From positions 11,636,768 to 11,700,767 of the forward strand of contig NC_071355.1 in NCBI RefSeq assembly GCF_943734655.1: a stretch of DNA of 64,000 bases, read 5' to 3'. A model generated the notes under the pieces. The model was not told where the DNA came from and did not search any database. It saw only the letters and a program-made list of their open reading frames with translations. The stretch comes from Sabethes cyaneus (Eukaryota; Arthropoda; Insecta; Diptera; Culicidae). The position numbers and the translations under genes were made by a program. Below are positions 10,898 to 22,760 of this stretch, piece by piece (the first letter of the stretch is position 1; each line of letters begins with the position of its first letter).

Positions 10898-11419
10898 AAG
10901 GGTTATTCGAGCGACACTGTAAAACGCAAATATATAAAGTCATCCAAAACAAAACGCTACTAGGTTATGAAACAGTCAGCTGTTTGAAATAAACAATTTA
11001 ATAAAGTACACTCAGACTTAGTTTTGACTTCAGGGATACTTCAATAGCTCTTGATTGCTCTGCGGAGCCTTTGGGACACCGAGAAGGAAACCCTCAATCG
11101 ATGCTTGAAGGCGGTATATCCAGCTTGCTAGAGATCGACGGATTGGTTCCAACGCCAGCTACTGTTACTGCTGGCATTCAGTGCTGCCGTTTAGGTCGAC
11201 AAACCTGTGTGGTCGCACAGAGCCTCCCGCTTCAGGGAGGCCTCGCGCTTGGCGATGACTAGAGAAAAATGTTAAAAATTCTTCCGGACAATCAGTGGCT
11301 GAATACAAGACAATAGGTTGTTCAGAAATATTTGCATGATTCCCATTGTTTCCTTTCCTCGTTTATTTAAATACACAATGTAAAGCATTATAAAAAAATT
11401 GATGAAGTTAGGCCACGCT

Positions 11420-12100
11420 GCTTTGGAATGGGTCGTTAGATAATATGCCTGACGACACGGCTCAGCTTGTTAGCCGATTGTTTACGGAAGTTTGGATCAA
11501 ATGGGCACTTAGCACTTTCGAACCAATGAAATCTCCAGGTCCGGATGGTATTCTACTCATTTTCTTACAGAAAATGGACGGCGGTATAGTATCCGAGCTC
11601 ATCAACCTTTTTCGAGACAGTTTCAATTTATAACATATCGCGGAGATTTGCGGAAAGTAGAGGGGGTAAGAGAAAATCATGCATAAGGCTTTCAGCCTAA
11701 TAAATCTGACATCAACGCTTCTTGGATTGATGGAGAAAATCTCAGATAACTATACCCACAATGAGTTTTTAAAGATTGGGGGATTAACATAGATGGGGAT
11801 TAACAACCAACACGGTAAATCATTGATTGAGAAAACGCTCAAATATCAAGAAACGGCACTTTTTGCTTCCCCTGACATTGGACGAGCTTTCGATTACACG
11901 TCCTTCGTTTCAATTATGACAGTTCTCTTTCAAAACAGAGTTGACCACACTACAAAGCGCTGGACTTAAGCAATGCTTTCGAGTATAGAAATCCCATCAT
12001 AATTGGCAAATACATCGGTCACGATTTCGCTGGTTAAAGGATGTCCTCAAGGAGGAGTTTCCTCCCCCTTACTTTGGTCACTGGTGGAAGCTAATAGACT
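11420..12100 (+). pseudogene. Jockey/R1/LOA-type non-LTR reverse transcriptase remnant
   Basis: The plus strand encodes ALSTFEPMKSPGPDGILLIF at 11500-11560 (RT motif 0/1), then FRPISLTSTLLGLMEKI in a shifted frame (about 11690-11740, with KAF before it), KSLIEKTLKYQETALFASPD then IGRAFD at about 11820-11890 (motif A aspartate kept), and SLVKGCPQGGVSSPLLWSLV at about 12030-12090 (motif B). The 'KGCPQGGVLSPLLW' style belongs to the Jockey/R1/LOA group of APE-type LINEs. I cannot resolve the clade by eye. Stops and frameshifts are frequent, and the YADD catalytic block and 3' end are missing. It ends abruptly near 12100. Confidence 0.75.
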
Positions 12101-12389
12101 AAACAGTTAAATCTACTGTGTATCTACTCAAATCAGTGTTGCGAAGCCCACACTCGTGTGGTCTAATTTTTTCACACACGCGTGCTCATTCTAAGGAACA
12201 CGCCGGCATAGGCATCCCTTTAAAACTCCCGCTCTTATTTCTTCATGCGCTGCAATGCGTTTTTGCGAGTGAGAGTTTAGCTAACAGCGACAGTCGTCGC
12301 TCGTCGTTCGTCGTTGCAGCCCGATCTGCTGATACCGATTACTCACGACGGCTCGTACTCCCGCCCGAGAGTAGAATCGAGGACGAAGA

Positions 12390-12575
12390 TGCAGAAGAAG
12401 AAGAAGAAGAAAAAGTAATGCAAAATTTGTATCCCAGTGCGCCACCAGCCTCACGGGCAGCTGATTCCCCACGAATTTTTTGACTCGGGAATAAACTATG
12501 CAGGAAGATGATGTGAGGCTGCGCGTGCGCGAGTATGTGGATAGCAGAATGTCTGCACGCAGCATCGGCGGCTGT
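12390..12575 (-). repeat. Dispersed repeat family D, partial copy (inverted)
   Basis: The reverse complement closely matches 59768-59945: shared words include GTGCAGACATTCTGCTA, TCTTCCTGCATAG, CCCGTGAGGCT, GTGGCGCACT and TTTTGCATTACTTTTTCTT. It could be part of an LTR or a 5' untranslated region of a retroelement; no ends are defined. The adjacent sequence 12115-12390 is unassigned and carries a short GAAGAA run. Confidence 0.7.
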
Positions 12576-12579
12576 TTCT

Positions 12580-13357
12580 TTAACGTCTGCGTGTGCCGCG
12601 TAAGCGTTGAATGCTATGTTTCTCATACTCTTTCGCGTGTAAGTAGGCATGGTTGATTCCTCACTCGATTGACTCAAATCCTACGGCAGTCAAAAAGTAT
12701 GTACAATAGTTAGTTAAGTGTTAGGATGTAAACTATAATAGCCCACGTCCTACATGCGGCCTTTCGATGTAATCCGCTCGGTCCGTGAATTGATTTGAGG
12801 GGAACTTTTCAATAACGGAATGGGCACCAATACACACTTTAGTCGTGACTTCTCCTACGTGCTGTAGAGTTGAGTATTTCCGGTATGAACGCAGGTCGAG
12901 TCTTGGGAAATGATAGTTGAGTCCGTAAACTATGTAGAACAATTGGAGCTTGCCCCATGTGACGATCATTAAGACAGTCACAATGGACGTTTAACCCAAT
13001 TCCATTGCAGCATACAAAAAGGGCCTCACTACTGAATCTGCACAGGGCCTCACGCGTTGTAACGCCGGCTCTGCTGGTAATACTGGGACTACTGGAGACG
13101 AAATTGGCGTTCCTGGATACAGAATTCGCATTATCTAGCAATTCACCAAGCCAAAACAAAGCAAAGTCTTGGGCTGAGCCAAAAGGTAATTAAAATAAAC
13201 AAATCTGGCAAAAAATATAACAATTAAGAAATAGATTGTTTTCAAAAATCGTCAATTTTCAGCAAACTTTTTAATCGTGTTTGAAGCACCACACTTGGAG
13301 CTTTCAGGCGCACCATAAGAAAATGCAGCGACAAGAGGCGATAAAAGTTGTTTGTAT
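12580..13357. other. Unassigned stretch
   Basis: Non-coding by inspection. The minus-strand ORFs at 12733-12981 and 12839-13159 have no recognisable domain. No repeat seen elsewhere in the window maps here. Confidence 0.4.
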
Positions 13358-13806
13358 CCCTCTAACGGGCAACATCGTAAAACTGATGCGATCATACTAA
13401 TGACCATTTTTCCATGAAAGCACACTCAAAAGAAGCTCAAGTTTTGATTTTCATGCTAAAAAATTATCTGAAGAAACGCCAGATACGAAATAGTCCAGTT
13501 TCTCTTTTTCGTTTTGCACGTCTAACGCTCAATCCAGATATTTTTTCAATTCAGCTATATTACATAGACAAATTTTGAAGTCAATCATTTTGTTCTAGAT
13601 GCCCTTATTCTTCAAAGTAAAAAGGGGAATTAGTAAAAACGCGCAATTAGTTTTTTTTTGCAATTTTGTTTCGAATTATTGTTTTTGAAAGATGATAACT
13701 CATGAACGTATGGTCAGCATGTAGTGGTATTAATATCAAAATGTCAAGAAATCTGTTCTGAACACATTTTTTCTACAATCTGCAGACGGTCTTACCCGTT
13801 AAAAGA
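13358..13806 (+). mobile_element. TTAA-type MITE, copy 1 (piggyBac-like)
   Basis: Starts CCCTCTAACGGGCAACATCG and ends in a decayed CCGTTAAAAGA followed by TTAA (13807-13810). Along its length it matches the better preserved copy at 56456-56972, with shared words such as ACTCAAAAGAAGCTC, TTCTTCAAA.GTAAAAA.GG and ATGGTCAG.ATGT. CCC-starting termini and a TTAA target are what piggyBac-related MITEs show. The left TTAA has been lost here (GTAT). It has no coding capacity. Confidence 0.75.
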
Positions 13807-13810
13807 TTAA

Positions 13811-16350
13811 GTTAAAATTTGTGAATATTTCTTTTTGATTAAAAGTGGGCTAAATTAGCATGCTGGGCAGTAATGGGTACTAACATTAATATTTTTATTT
13901 TAAACTTGACGTCAATGACGTATACTGTATCAATATGACACAGCTTCCAATACCACGATTATGAAATTAGCCAATTATTGGGATTGAAAGACGTGCAATG
14001 ACGTTCGTTCATCAACTAACAGTCAATTCCATTAACCACCGCTGGGCCAACCACTCGTCGGCCCGTCTTACTCTTTTTAGACGCAGCATCCATCAAATTG
14101 CTCCTCCACCCTCAGCAGCACGGTAGACAACACCCCACAGTGCGATACAGACAACAGAACCCAAGGATGAACCATAAATTTTTCGTTGTAATATTACAAA
14201 ATTTCGACAACGTGTTGAGTTTGATCCTGTTGCTGGCTGGGTCCCTTCTTGGTTGGCATTTTTCGGTGATTTGTGGCACTTGTATGCACCTGGCGGGGCT
14301 CCATGTTCGGGCCAACCGACCATTCCAGCCAAGTATTTGGCCCTGCCTGTCGGCGGCGCCGTAAAGCCACATGAACATATAATACTGCATGCACTGCGAT
14401 TGCAGCTGTGCCACCGAACGTTTCAGGGAAATTGGCAACCGTATGCAAGTGAGTCTGCAGTTCTTCGCCGGGGCTCCCACAAGTTGGCGTGACTTTCACA
14501 ATTGGATTTTGTATGATTTGTTGTCATGGCTTTATGCGATTTCGTTACCATTATCATCGTTTCCCACTCGGTTGGAGGCCAGGGGAAGCCGACCAAGTCG
14601 AGGGCAAGCGCAATTCCGAAAAGTGCTCGCTCACATATGGAAAACGGAGGACAGAGAGCCTGTTTTTATTCGATTTGGGTTGGTTAGGTCGGAGACCGGA
14701 GACGGAAACCGAGCTCGCAAGCTCGGTTGTCATGTGATACATAGCCGATAGCCGTGTTCCTTTCTTCCCGCCTGGCTGAGAATCTCCACGGGTTATTCTT
14801 AGAGGAAAGATTATACTGCTGTCTGCAGTTTCCATGTGCCGGAGCCGCGCTGGTTGTTGTCAATGTTCGTATGCCATACGCGAGACACCAAATGCGGACA
14901 TGATGTACGGAGCGACCTGCCACAATCTGGCAGAAACCTGAAGGACTTCCGTTGCTTCTACGATATTTAGGCGAAAGGTTGTGCAGGATGATTTACTGAG
15001 TGTAAGCTCTGTTTCGATGATGCTCATAAACTTCACGATATTGCGGAAAACAATGAAAATAAATATTGATTATGTCAGAGTATTATTTCCGGAACCTGGG
15101 TTCCCGTATGTATGTTGTCGCTTCAAAATGGTTCTGAATACCTCTCATGTTTCACGTGGTGGGGATGTTGTGATATTGTTTGACAACGTCAGTGACAGGA
15201 TGCTTTTGGTTTAACTGTGCACTCTGCCTAACCGCTATTGAATGTTGAAGTGTGCGCATCGTCAGTAACATGCGGACAAAGCTTAGCTTTATTTACAGTA
15301 AAAACCAAACTTATTCTAGAAGTTTGTCAAATTTGATACATATTAAATATAATTTATAAATAATCTAACCGGAGTGTCTGACCCTCGGCGAGTGATGCCA
15401 TGTTTTACATGGCAGGGATAATCGATTGGCGACTGCACCGACACTAGCAAAGCAAATCGTTTAACCATGCTTTCGTAACGGAGAGCCCGCAGAAATTCTA
15501 TTCCAGAAATCCATCATGATCACGCGCTCCGTTTGCCTACGAGCTGCAGCAGCAGCAGCACTTCGTGTATCACTTCTAGCCGCAGCTGTTTATTCCGGTA
15601 CCCGATAGACCAACGCAACGAAGCGATGAGTGTGGAAGATAAACAATCCTGGCTGGAGAAAGGACTTCTGAGCCCCCGGGAGCCTAACTAATGGAGTACG
15701 GTCCGGCCGGCTTCATCGTTTGACTTGGCTGGGAATGATGATGATGATGATGATGATGATGATGCCGGCAGTCAGACGAGTACAAATCCGAACACACAAT
15801 AAAAACTATCCCTCCTGTGTTTACGCAGTAAACAGATCGTTCTGCTCATCAACGTTGCGTAGTTAGGATATGTTTGCGATCCGGACGATGGAGGACGATG
15901 TCACCCTGTCATGAGACACCTCCTGCTTCGGTCAGCGGGATGATAGTGTAAACTATCATGTAGAGTATTTTCTGTTATCGTCGTACCTGCGGCGATGTTT
16001 ATTATTACGAAAAATCATAAAAGTGCAAATATCCAACTTTTTAGTGATGCTTTCAACTTAGACTTTACTCTCAAAAGCACAATACAGTCCTTTCTCTCAT
16101 GACCTAGGCAACTTATGGTATCTTGCTTATACTTCGGTTCCACAGCATTGTTGATGTGTTTTTGGCGCATCATTCCGTATAACATCAAATAATCATCCAA
16201 AATAGTATTTTCATTTTGCTAAGTCAGCATTTGCATGGAAAAAGTATAGTGTATTCTTTAAAAAAACGATTTAATTCACCTGGTTCACTTAATACTTTAG
16301 TATTCAATAAGGCTTAAAATTGCACATGGATACGAAATTAGGTACGAAGT
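13811..16350. other. Unassigned stretch, partly GC-rich
   Basis: No coding domain, RNA or transposon end recognised. The GC-richer part at 14040-14960 and 15470-15760 carries overlapping ORFs on both strands without family resemblance. (GAT)n microsatellite at 15735-15763; a short CAG run near 15550. This looks like older single-copy intergenic or intronic DNA. Confidence 0.4.
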
Positions 16351-16359
16351 TTCACTTAA

Positions 16360-16705
16360 AATTAGGATTGGATTTTTTTTTCTTATTCTCACGTCCTATT
16401 CACACGTTTTACCTCTTACCATTTACCATTTACCATTTTTCTCCTTTTCTGTGGAGCTTTTTTGTTGTTTTTGCTCTTACTTTTTTCCACTTCTTTTCGT
16501 TTTTTCCTCTTTTTAATCGTTTTTCTTTGTACTATCCCGTATTTTCTGTTTCATTGTTCCTGTTTCGTTTTCTGCGTTTATGTTCCATTTTTGCTTATAC
16601 ATATATAATCCTGTTTTTCGCTCAATTTTTTTTTAATTTTTTACGTTTTCAGTCTTTTAACTGCAATTTTTCCTTTTCTCGTTTCCAGATTTTTTTTTTC
16701 TAACA
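16360..16705. repeat. Degenerate pyrimidine-rich array 1
   Basis: About 340 bp of T/C-dominated plus strand (TTTTC, TTTTT, TTCTG words) with no exact period. It yields a long F/S/L-rich ORF that is a composition artefact. It resembles the array at 19500-20115 and, on the opposite strand, those at 33440-34080 and 49445-49905. Confidence 0.65.
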
Positions 16706-17384
16706 TTTCCTAATACAGTCCGGACTGGATTAGTCGGGTGTTCACTTTTATTTTCAGCCCGGATAATCGAATCATATTTTTGGAACTAAAATTTTTTTGA
16801 GCGTCATGTTTTTTGACTTGTAGTTGTCATATATCTATTTCTAGTATTGATTAATCTCCCATTAAGTTAGAAAATTCCTTTCTTACGATTTTTTCACCGA
16901 TGAATTTTATTTTTGGTACATTTTTTTTGTAAGCCATGATATTTTTATTTTTAGGATAATGAATTTATGATAATGCTTATAATGCTATTAGTTGAGCCCG
17001 AATCTCACGATCCGGCAAATATAAATGTCTGTTCAGAATTCCTAAAACTACGACCGGATACATTCCATTGACCAGTGTTTGCGAAGATGTTTATCCTTTG
17101 CATTAGTTCTTTCAGTTCTTATATTGCATAATATTGCTCTAAGATGTACATAAAAGAGTCATAGCCGGAAACTAAAACAAATAGTTTTTATGGTCGTATT
17201 GGATTTTATTTAACTGAATAAAAACTTCTGGCTGTTTGCAACATTTATGTAGTCTGATTAGAGTAAAATGTTGCTTAGAAAATTCTTGATCGTTCGCTAT
17301 CATTAACTCATTTTTTAAAATTTTGCGACCTGGTCCGGTCTGATTTAGCACCGACCATATGATATCGCGACAAGTAATCGAATT

Positions 17385-18535
17385 GAGCAGGCGAGTCGAG
17401 TAGTTGAATCAAGCAATCGAGCCAAACAGTTGGGTCGAGCAGATGGGTCGAGCAGTCTAGTCAAGCAGTAAAATCAAGCTGTTCAGTCAAACAGTCCGGT
17501 CGGGCAGTTGAGTCGAGCAGTTTAATCGAGCAATTAAGCCGAGTAGTCCAGTCGAGCAGTTGAATCAAGTAGTCTAGTCGAGCAGTTCATTCGAGCAGTC
17601 GAGTCATGCGGTTGAGTCAAGTAGTCCAGTCGAACGGTTTATTCGAGCAGTCAAGTCGAGTAGTTTAGTCGACCAGTTGAGTCGAGTGGTCTAGTCGAGC
17701 AATTGAATCGAGCAGTTATGTCGAGCTTTCGAATCAAACAGAAGTCAAGCAGTTGAGTCGAGCAGTCTGGTCGAGCAGTTAAATCAAGCTGTTCAGTCAG
17801 GCATTCTAGTCGAGTAGTTGAGTCGAGCAGTCGAGTTGGGCAGTAGAACTGAGCAGTCGAGTCGAGCAGTCCAGTCGAGTCGAGCAGTCGAGTCGAGCAG
17901 TTGAGTCGGGCAGTTTAATCTAGCAGTTAAGTCGAGTAGTCCAGTCGATCAGTTGAATCGAGTAGTCTAGTCGAGCAGTTTAATCGAGCAGTCTAGTCGA
18001 GCAGTCGAGTTGAGCGGCTAAGTCGAGCAGTTGAGTCGAGCAGCCGTGTCAAGCGGTTCTGTCGAACAGTTAAGTCGAACAATTGAGTCGAACAGTTCAA
18101 TCGAGTAGTCCAGTCGAGTAGCCGATTCGAATAGTCCAGTCGAGTAGTTGAGTCAAGCAGTCCATTCGAACAGTCGAGTCGAGCAGTTGAGCCGAGTAGT
18201 CCAGTCGAGCAGTGGAATCAAGCAGTTATGTCGAGCGTAGAATCGAACAGTTAAGTCGAGCAGTCTAGTCGAACAGATAAATCATGCTGTCCAGTCAAGC
18301 AGTTGAATCGAACAGTCCAGTCGATCAGTTCAATCGTGCAGTTAAGTCGAGTCGTCCACTCGAGCAGTTAAATCGAGCTGTTCAGTCAAGCAGTCAAGTC
18401 GATCTGTCCAATCAAGCAGTGGAGTCGAGCAGTCAAATCGAACAGTTCAGTCGAGCAGTTCAGTTAAGCAGACCAGTCGAGCAGTCTAGTCAACTAGTTG
18501 AGCAATCGAGCAGTCCAACAGTCGACCAGTCAGTG
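17385..18535. repeat. 13-bp satellite, consensus GAGTCGAGCAGTY
   Basis: Roughly 85-90 degenerate copies of a 13-base unit, clearest around 17750-17910 and 18390-18500. Substitutions are abundant (GTCGAGCAGTT, GTCGAGTAGTC, ATCAAGCAGTT) but the 13-base spacing is largely kept, with occasional slips (for example 17870-17895). Because 13 is not a multiple of three, reading frames cycle with a 13-residue period, explaining the Q/S/V-rich ORF at 18284-18541. Confidence 0.88.
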
Positions 18536-18651
18536 AGGTGACTGAGAATACAATCCATTGCTACGAGAGCATGACGTCCTGTCAGGGAGCTGTTTTTAGT
18601 TACCGATAAGCTTCTTATGACGTCCTGTCAGAAACCTGGTTTTCGGTACAG

Positions 18652-18854
18652 TCATAAACCTCTTATATAAATAGATTATATAAATAGATCTTATATAAAT
18701 AGATTATTGAATAAGTTAGAAAATTCCTTTCTTTGATTTTTTCACTGATGGTTGATCGTGATGATGCTGATGATACTGATGATGCTGATTTTGATAATGA
18801 TGATCATGATGACGATGATGATTATTTTGATGATGATGATGATGATGATGATGA
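18652..18854. repeat. Short simple repeats
   Basis: Three copies of CTTATATAAATAGATTA-like sequence lie at 18652-18702, and a (GAT)n/(GCTGAT)n microsatellite at 18757-18854. They form the right margin of the 13-bp satellite. A 40-bp segment at 18712-18752 is a near copy of 16862-16903 (AGTTAGAAAATTCCTTTCTT shared). Confidence 0.7.
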
Positions 18855-18994
18855 ATTATGAATCATACCACGCAACAATTTAAATATGAAATATTGATCG
18901 ATTACTCGCTGATAAACATGTATTGGAAAGAAATTTTATACCTTTAGGGGGGTGAATCAGTAATGAAAAGTATGACATTAGTGTTTAAAATAAA

Positions 18995-19430
18995 TTAGGC
19001 CATTGCAAATCATTTCCAAAGTTTTTGTCACATGCCCCCCCCCTTCGAAATCGGAGGGCTGGAAAATAATTTGTAGGATTTGAGTCAATTTTTTTAATAA
19101 CACCAATTGTCTGTGGGCACTACAGTCTGAAAAACTCGAAAAATGAGTGTACAAGTTGAGTTAACGCTTCTAGCACGAAACAGAAATGGAAATTCGAACA
19201 ATGGAATTTCCGAAAATCGTCCAAAAAAATTTTCCTCCGTTTTTGTCTTTTTTTCGTAGATTTTTGCATATAAAATAATAACGTATATATTCGATTTTCA
19301 CGTTTAAACTTTAAATAAAAATGCCTAAACCAAAGTTTTTTTGCTCGATTAAAAAATTCACTTTGTTTTTTTTTTCAGTGGCCGAACACCGGAAGAACAA
19401 AAACTTTATAAAATATTTGTAATGGTCTTA
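18995..19430 (+). mobile_element. MITE family T (TTAGGCCATTGCAAAT ends), copy 1
   Basis: The left end TTAGGCCATTGCAAAT continuing to AAAGTTTTTGTC, and the right end ACAAAAACTTTAT continuing to ATTTGTAATGGTCTTA, are inverted copies of each other over about 35 bp. Conserved interior words are GTCTGTGGGC, CGAAAAATGAGTGTAC, GGAATTTCCGAAAATCG, TTTTTGTCTTTTTTTCG, TTTTCACGTTTAAA and TTGCTCGATTAAAAAA. Further copies: 37385-37675 with a separated left end at 35285, 55915-56158 and 61218-61485. Non-autonomous, no ORF. Confidence 0.8.
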
Positions 19431-19499
19431 TTAAAAAAAAACGTTTTTTTACCCGGATAATCGAGTCCGAACTTTTTTTTCTAATTATTCGTCTTCGTA

Positions 19500-20115
19500 A
19501 TTTTTTTTGTCTGGCACGTTTATTCTATTCTTATCTCCTATTTTTCCTCTATTCCTCTTCTGCTCTACCTTTTGTTTATTATTCATTGAACAAACTAAAG
19601 AAAATCCACTGCTACGTCGTTCTCTTCTTTCTCTATCCCGATTTTCCCCTCACTTTTTCTTCTGGTATTTTGTCATTTTCGTATCCGTCTGCTTTATTCT
19701 TTCTCTTATCATGTTCTACTTTTCTGTCATGTTCTGTTTTTTTACCGTTCCTTTTCGTCTTCCGTTTGCAGTTTTCCTCTCAATTTTCTTTTGTTTCTGT
19801 TCTCTTTTCTGCTGCCCCCGTGTTTTGTCTTGATCTTTTTAATCGGTTTTCAACTTTTTTCTTTCTTTTCTCTCATTTTTCTTCTCTTCTTTTCCGTTCT
19901 TTCTCTTTTTCTGTCCTATCTCTTCTTTTTTGCCTTATTTTTCCTTTTAATTGCAGTTTTTCTGCCTTCTTCTTCCTTCCTTCTATCTCTTGCGCTTTCA
20001 TGTTTTCCTATTTCGTTTGTCCAGGTTTGGACACGTTTTTCTTCGTGTCTTTTCCATTTTTTCTCTTGGTGTCTCATTGTTCCTTTCTTGCTTCTTTTTC
20101 TTCCAGAGAGCAGCA
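19500..20115. repeat. Degenerate pyrimidine-rich array 2
   Basis: About 600 bp of T/C-rich plus strand with TTTTC/TTCTTTT words and few purines. The three overlapping 100-180-residue F/L/S-rich ORFs are composition artefacts. Same style as 16360-16705. Confidence 0.65.
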
Positions 20116-20389
20116 GGAGACGGGCTGTCTCTAGAACCATCGGTAATCCATCTGTGAATATGCTAAAAAAAATTCATTACGTTTTCATAGGAAACTGTTC
20201 GCTTCTATGCTGTTCGGGTTATGAGATATGAATTTTTGTTGGCTAAATATTCAGAAAACCCGAATTTTTCGCTCATAGCTCAGGACCAACAATAAATTTT
20301 ATTAGCAAAAGATTAGAAATTGACAAACAAGAAAAGAATATTTCAACAAAATTTCATGTGACAGAACATAATTTTTTGACTTTTCCACC

Positions 20390-20560
20390 AAAATTGGACC
20401 TAAACTTCAAAATGAATGGTAAAATTGGTTTCAAACTGCACTTGAGACGGGTCTTAAAATCGGACTTGAAGTTGAACTTGGAAAGATTTGAAACTGGACA
20501 TGAAATTGAACTTGAAATTGTATTGAAGCTTAACAATGGACATGATAAAAAATGAAACCT
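20390..20560. repeat. Degenerate GAAATTGAACTT-type array
   Basis: Short stretch with repeated GGACTTGAAGTTGAACTTGG, GAAATTGAACTTGAAATTG and similar words at 12-base spacing. A small decayed tandem array. Confidence 0.5.
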
Positions 20561-22610
20561 CAATTTACTTTAGCCACTTTAGATAAATTACTATTAATTT
20601 TATCCAGTCAATACTGTAACTACCTCAGTCTTTTCGTAAAAAGAACAAATACATTTGTTCATTTACAAAAATTTGAAAGTTTTCCAGAAAATGCTCGTAC
20701 GAAAAACACGTTCGCTGGGAAAACTTTCCCACAAAACTTCGCACACCCGTGGCGGTGCCAGTTGTGCACTTCCTCGGCTCGACTAGCTCGGCAGATAAAA
20801 AAGTGCATCAATTTGTAATAATTTCCAATGCAGATTCCCTCATCAGCGCCGTAATCGCTCGTTTGCATCATCGAAGTCTGAGACAGACAGGCAGAGCCCA
20901 AGAAAGCCGGCGCAACCGAAAGAACAATCATGTTGCTCGAAGCCAAACCTCAGCATTCGTTCGAATTTTAATGGATTGTCGAGCATCCGTTGGTCGGTGG
21001 GCGGAGGGGAGGAAAGTGGGGCAGCTGCCGAGTTGTCTTATAATCTATCCCAAAAAGTCCTTTCCTTTATTTAGAGCTCTGCAACCGCCCCGGGCGGGAA
21101 GTGTGTACATACCAGTTTTCGCTCTGTTGCCGTGCCAGTTTACGATCAATTCGGAAGGAAAAATTTGCAACTTTCTCTTTACCGAATTGCACTGGCGGCA
21201 CTCGCTGCAGCAGTTTACAGGGAAAGTGAGCAGCAGATAAGACAGTGCAGTGTGGCACAATGCCGCAGCGCAGCAGCGGCGGGGCGAGAAGAAAACTGCA
21301 ATCTTCATTATCCGGTCCTGTGATGATTTTGGTTCTTTCGTCGTATCCTCCCATCAGCAGCTCAGCTAGCATAGCAATAACAGTTGAGGGGGGTGCCGTA
21401 AGGGGTGTCCGGAGAGGCACCTAACGCCCTCAAGTTATATAGAATAAATGAATATTAAATATTTTTCTCCTCATTGAGCTTCATTCTCGGAGCTGACGAC
21501 GACGTGGCAAAAAGAATGAAGCGAATTTGTGCAAGTGTCTGTTTTTGGTGCCATTTCGGTTTTCGAGGGAAGGCAACTTTTCATTCTGAGGCGGACAAAG
21601 TTTGCTTCGAGCGAAGATGAACGATACATTGATAACTCTTTAGAGGAGTGTTTCTGAGTTATCGGTTTCGGTGAGAAACTTGAAGCAACAAAACCGAAAT
21701 CGGATAGCAATGGGCCGTTGCTCGGGTTTTCGCTCGATAAATGATGGGAAGTTGATACAGTTGCTGCTCAGCTCAAGTTCCATTTATTCAACGCTAAAGA
21801 TACTATAACAAAGGAATTGCATTTCAAACACACTCACTGCGGTAAACTTCAAGTAATTATGTGGTTTGATATTTCACTCTCTGGGGTGCACTCTTCAACA
21901 GACAGTAACTTAACAGCACATCTTATAAATGTCAAACACGTCTTTTCGCAGAACACGGGTGCCATCCTACGAGGCAGTAGATTGCAGTTTTCCACGCAAG
22001 ATAAGGCAGACATACTGCCGTGGTGCTCCCGCGGTACACTCCATCACATCATGTGGAGTTAAGAAGCGGGAGTAATTAATCTTCCGCCTTGAAAATCACT
22101 ACACACATCCACAGACACACTTATGAGCTCGAAAATCTCGAAGCGTGCAGAAAACTTTTGTCAGCTTTGTCTTAATTTTGATGATGGATAGACGGGTTCC
22201 CCGCAGGCTCAGCCCAGGCCCGTCCCGAGGCGGTTAGGCATTATTACATTTCATCCCGAGCGTGAAGTTTGTCAAGCGTTTACGAACGGGATTTGCTAGC
22301 ACACCCGGTGGGTGGATTGAAAAGGATTAGAAGGATAGATGTGAATAGCAAGTCGTGTGTCTGTCTGATGTCTTACGGTAGGGGAGTAATTATCATGGGG
22401 CGATGGTACAAATGCTCTTCGATCCCTAGCTTGGATCATCAGTTGTAAAGTTCAAAACAGGCTAGCCTCTAATTTGGTTGATAACTTACTACGTGATATG
22501 TAATAATAAATGATTAATGTTTGTCAGGACAGTCATCATAGTAAGTTACCAAAACAAAGATTTGATGTTTTCCTGATGTTTCAACATTTCGTTGGTATCT
22601 TTTTCGAGGA
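20561..22610. other. Unassigned stretch with GC-rich islands
   Basis: No recognised domain or element ends. GC-rich islands at 20740-21430 and 22190-22330 have ORFs on both strands without family resemblance. Could include host regulatory or untranslated sequence, but nothing in the sequence decides it. Confidence 0.4.
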
Positions 22611-22613
22611 GTA

Positions 22614-22679
22614 ATATTGTTTACGTCTTTTGTTTAATTTTGAAGAGTGTACTAATCAGAACAAAAGACGAAACAATAT
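22614..22679. repeat. 21-bp inverted repeat, hairpin with 25-nt loop
   Basis: The arm ATATTGTTTACGTCTTTTGTT (22614-22634, given here without further flanks) pairs with AACAAAAGACGAAACAATAT (22660-22679), with one mismatch/bulge. The dimensions resemble a miRNA precursor, but there is no seed I recognise and no lower-stem extension. It may equally be a MITE relic. Confidence 0.7.
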
Positions 22680-22689
22680 AACCTCATTC

Positions 22690-22760
22690 GTGATATCTGC
22701 GGAGTTGTGGTTTTGAACACGGGTCCTCAGCCTGTTTCATTGCCATCGCAAACATAATTT
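22690..22760 (-). mobile_element. tRNA-derived SINE fragment (second family)
   Basis: The minus strand carries a decayed box B region: the plus strand reads ATCTGCGGAGTTGTGG then GAACACGGGTCCTCAG, aligning with ACTTCTGCGGGGTTGGG and GAACCCGGGTCCTCGG at 63735-63770. Only the tRNA-like part is recognisable. Confidence 0.55.

Larger units (their letters stand above)
9440..11415. other. Unassigned AT-rich stretch with three palindromic motifs
   Basis: No coding domain is recognisable. Three copies of a palindrome-centred motif (listed separately) fall within it. A small GC-rich hairpin, GCCTCCC (11222-11228) against GGGAGGC (11235-11241), sits in an otherwise unassigned 200-bp GC-rich patch (11045-11265). 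The ORFs here have no family resemblance. Confidence 0.45.

Noticed and set aside
17385..18541. CRISPR-like or coiled-coil-coding interpretation of the 13-bp array
   Set aside because: No repeat-spacer alternation; units are adjacent, degenerate 13-mers, and the 13-residue ORF period follows from the unit length.
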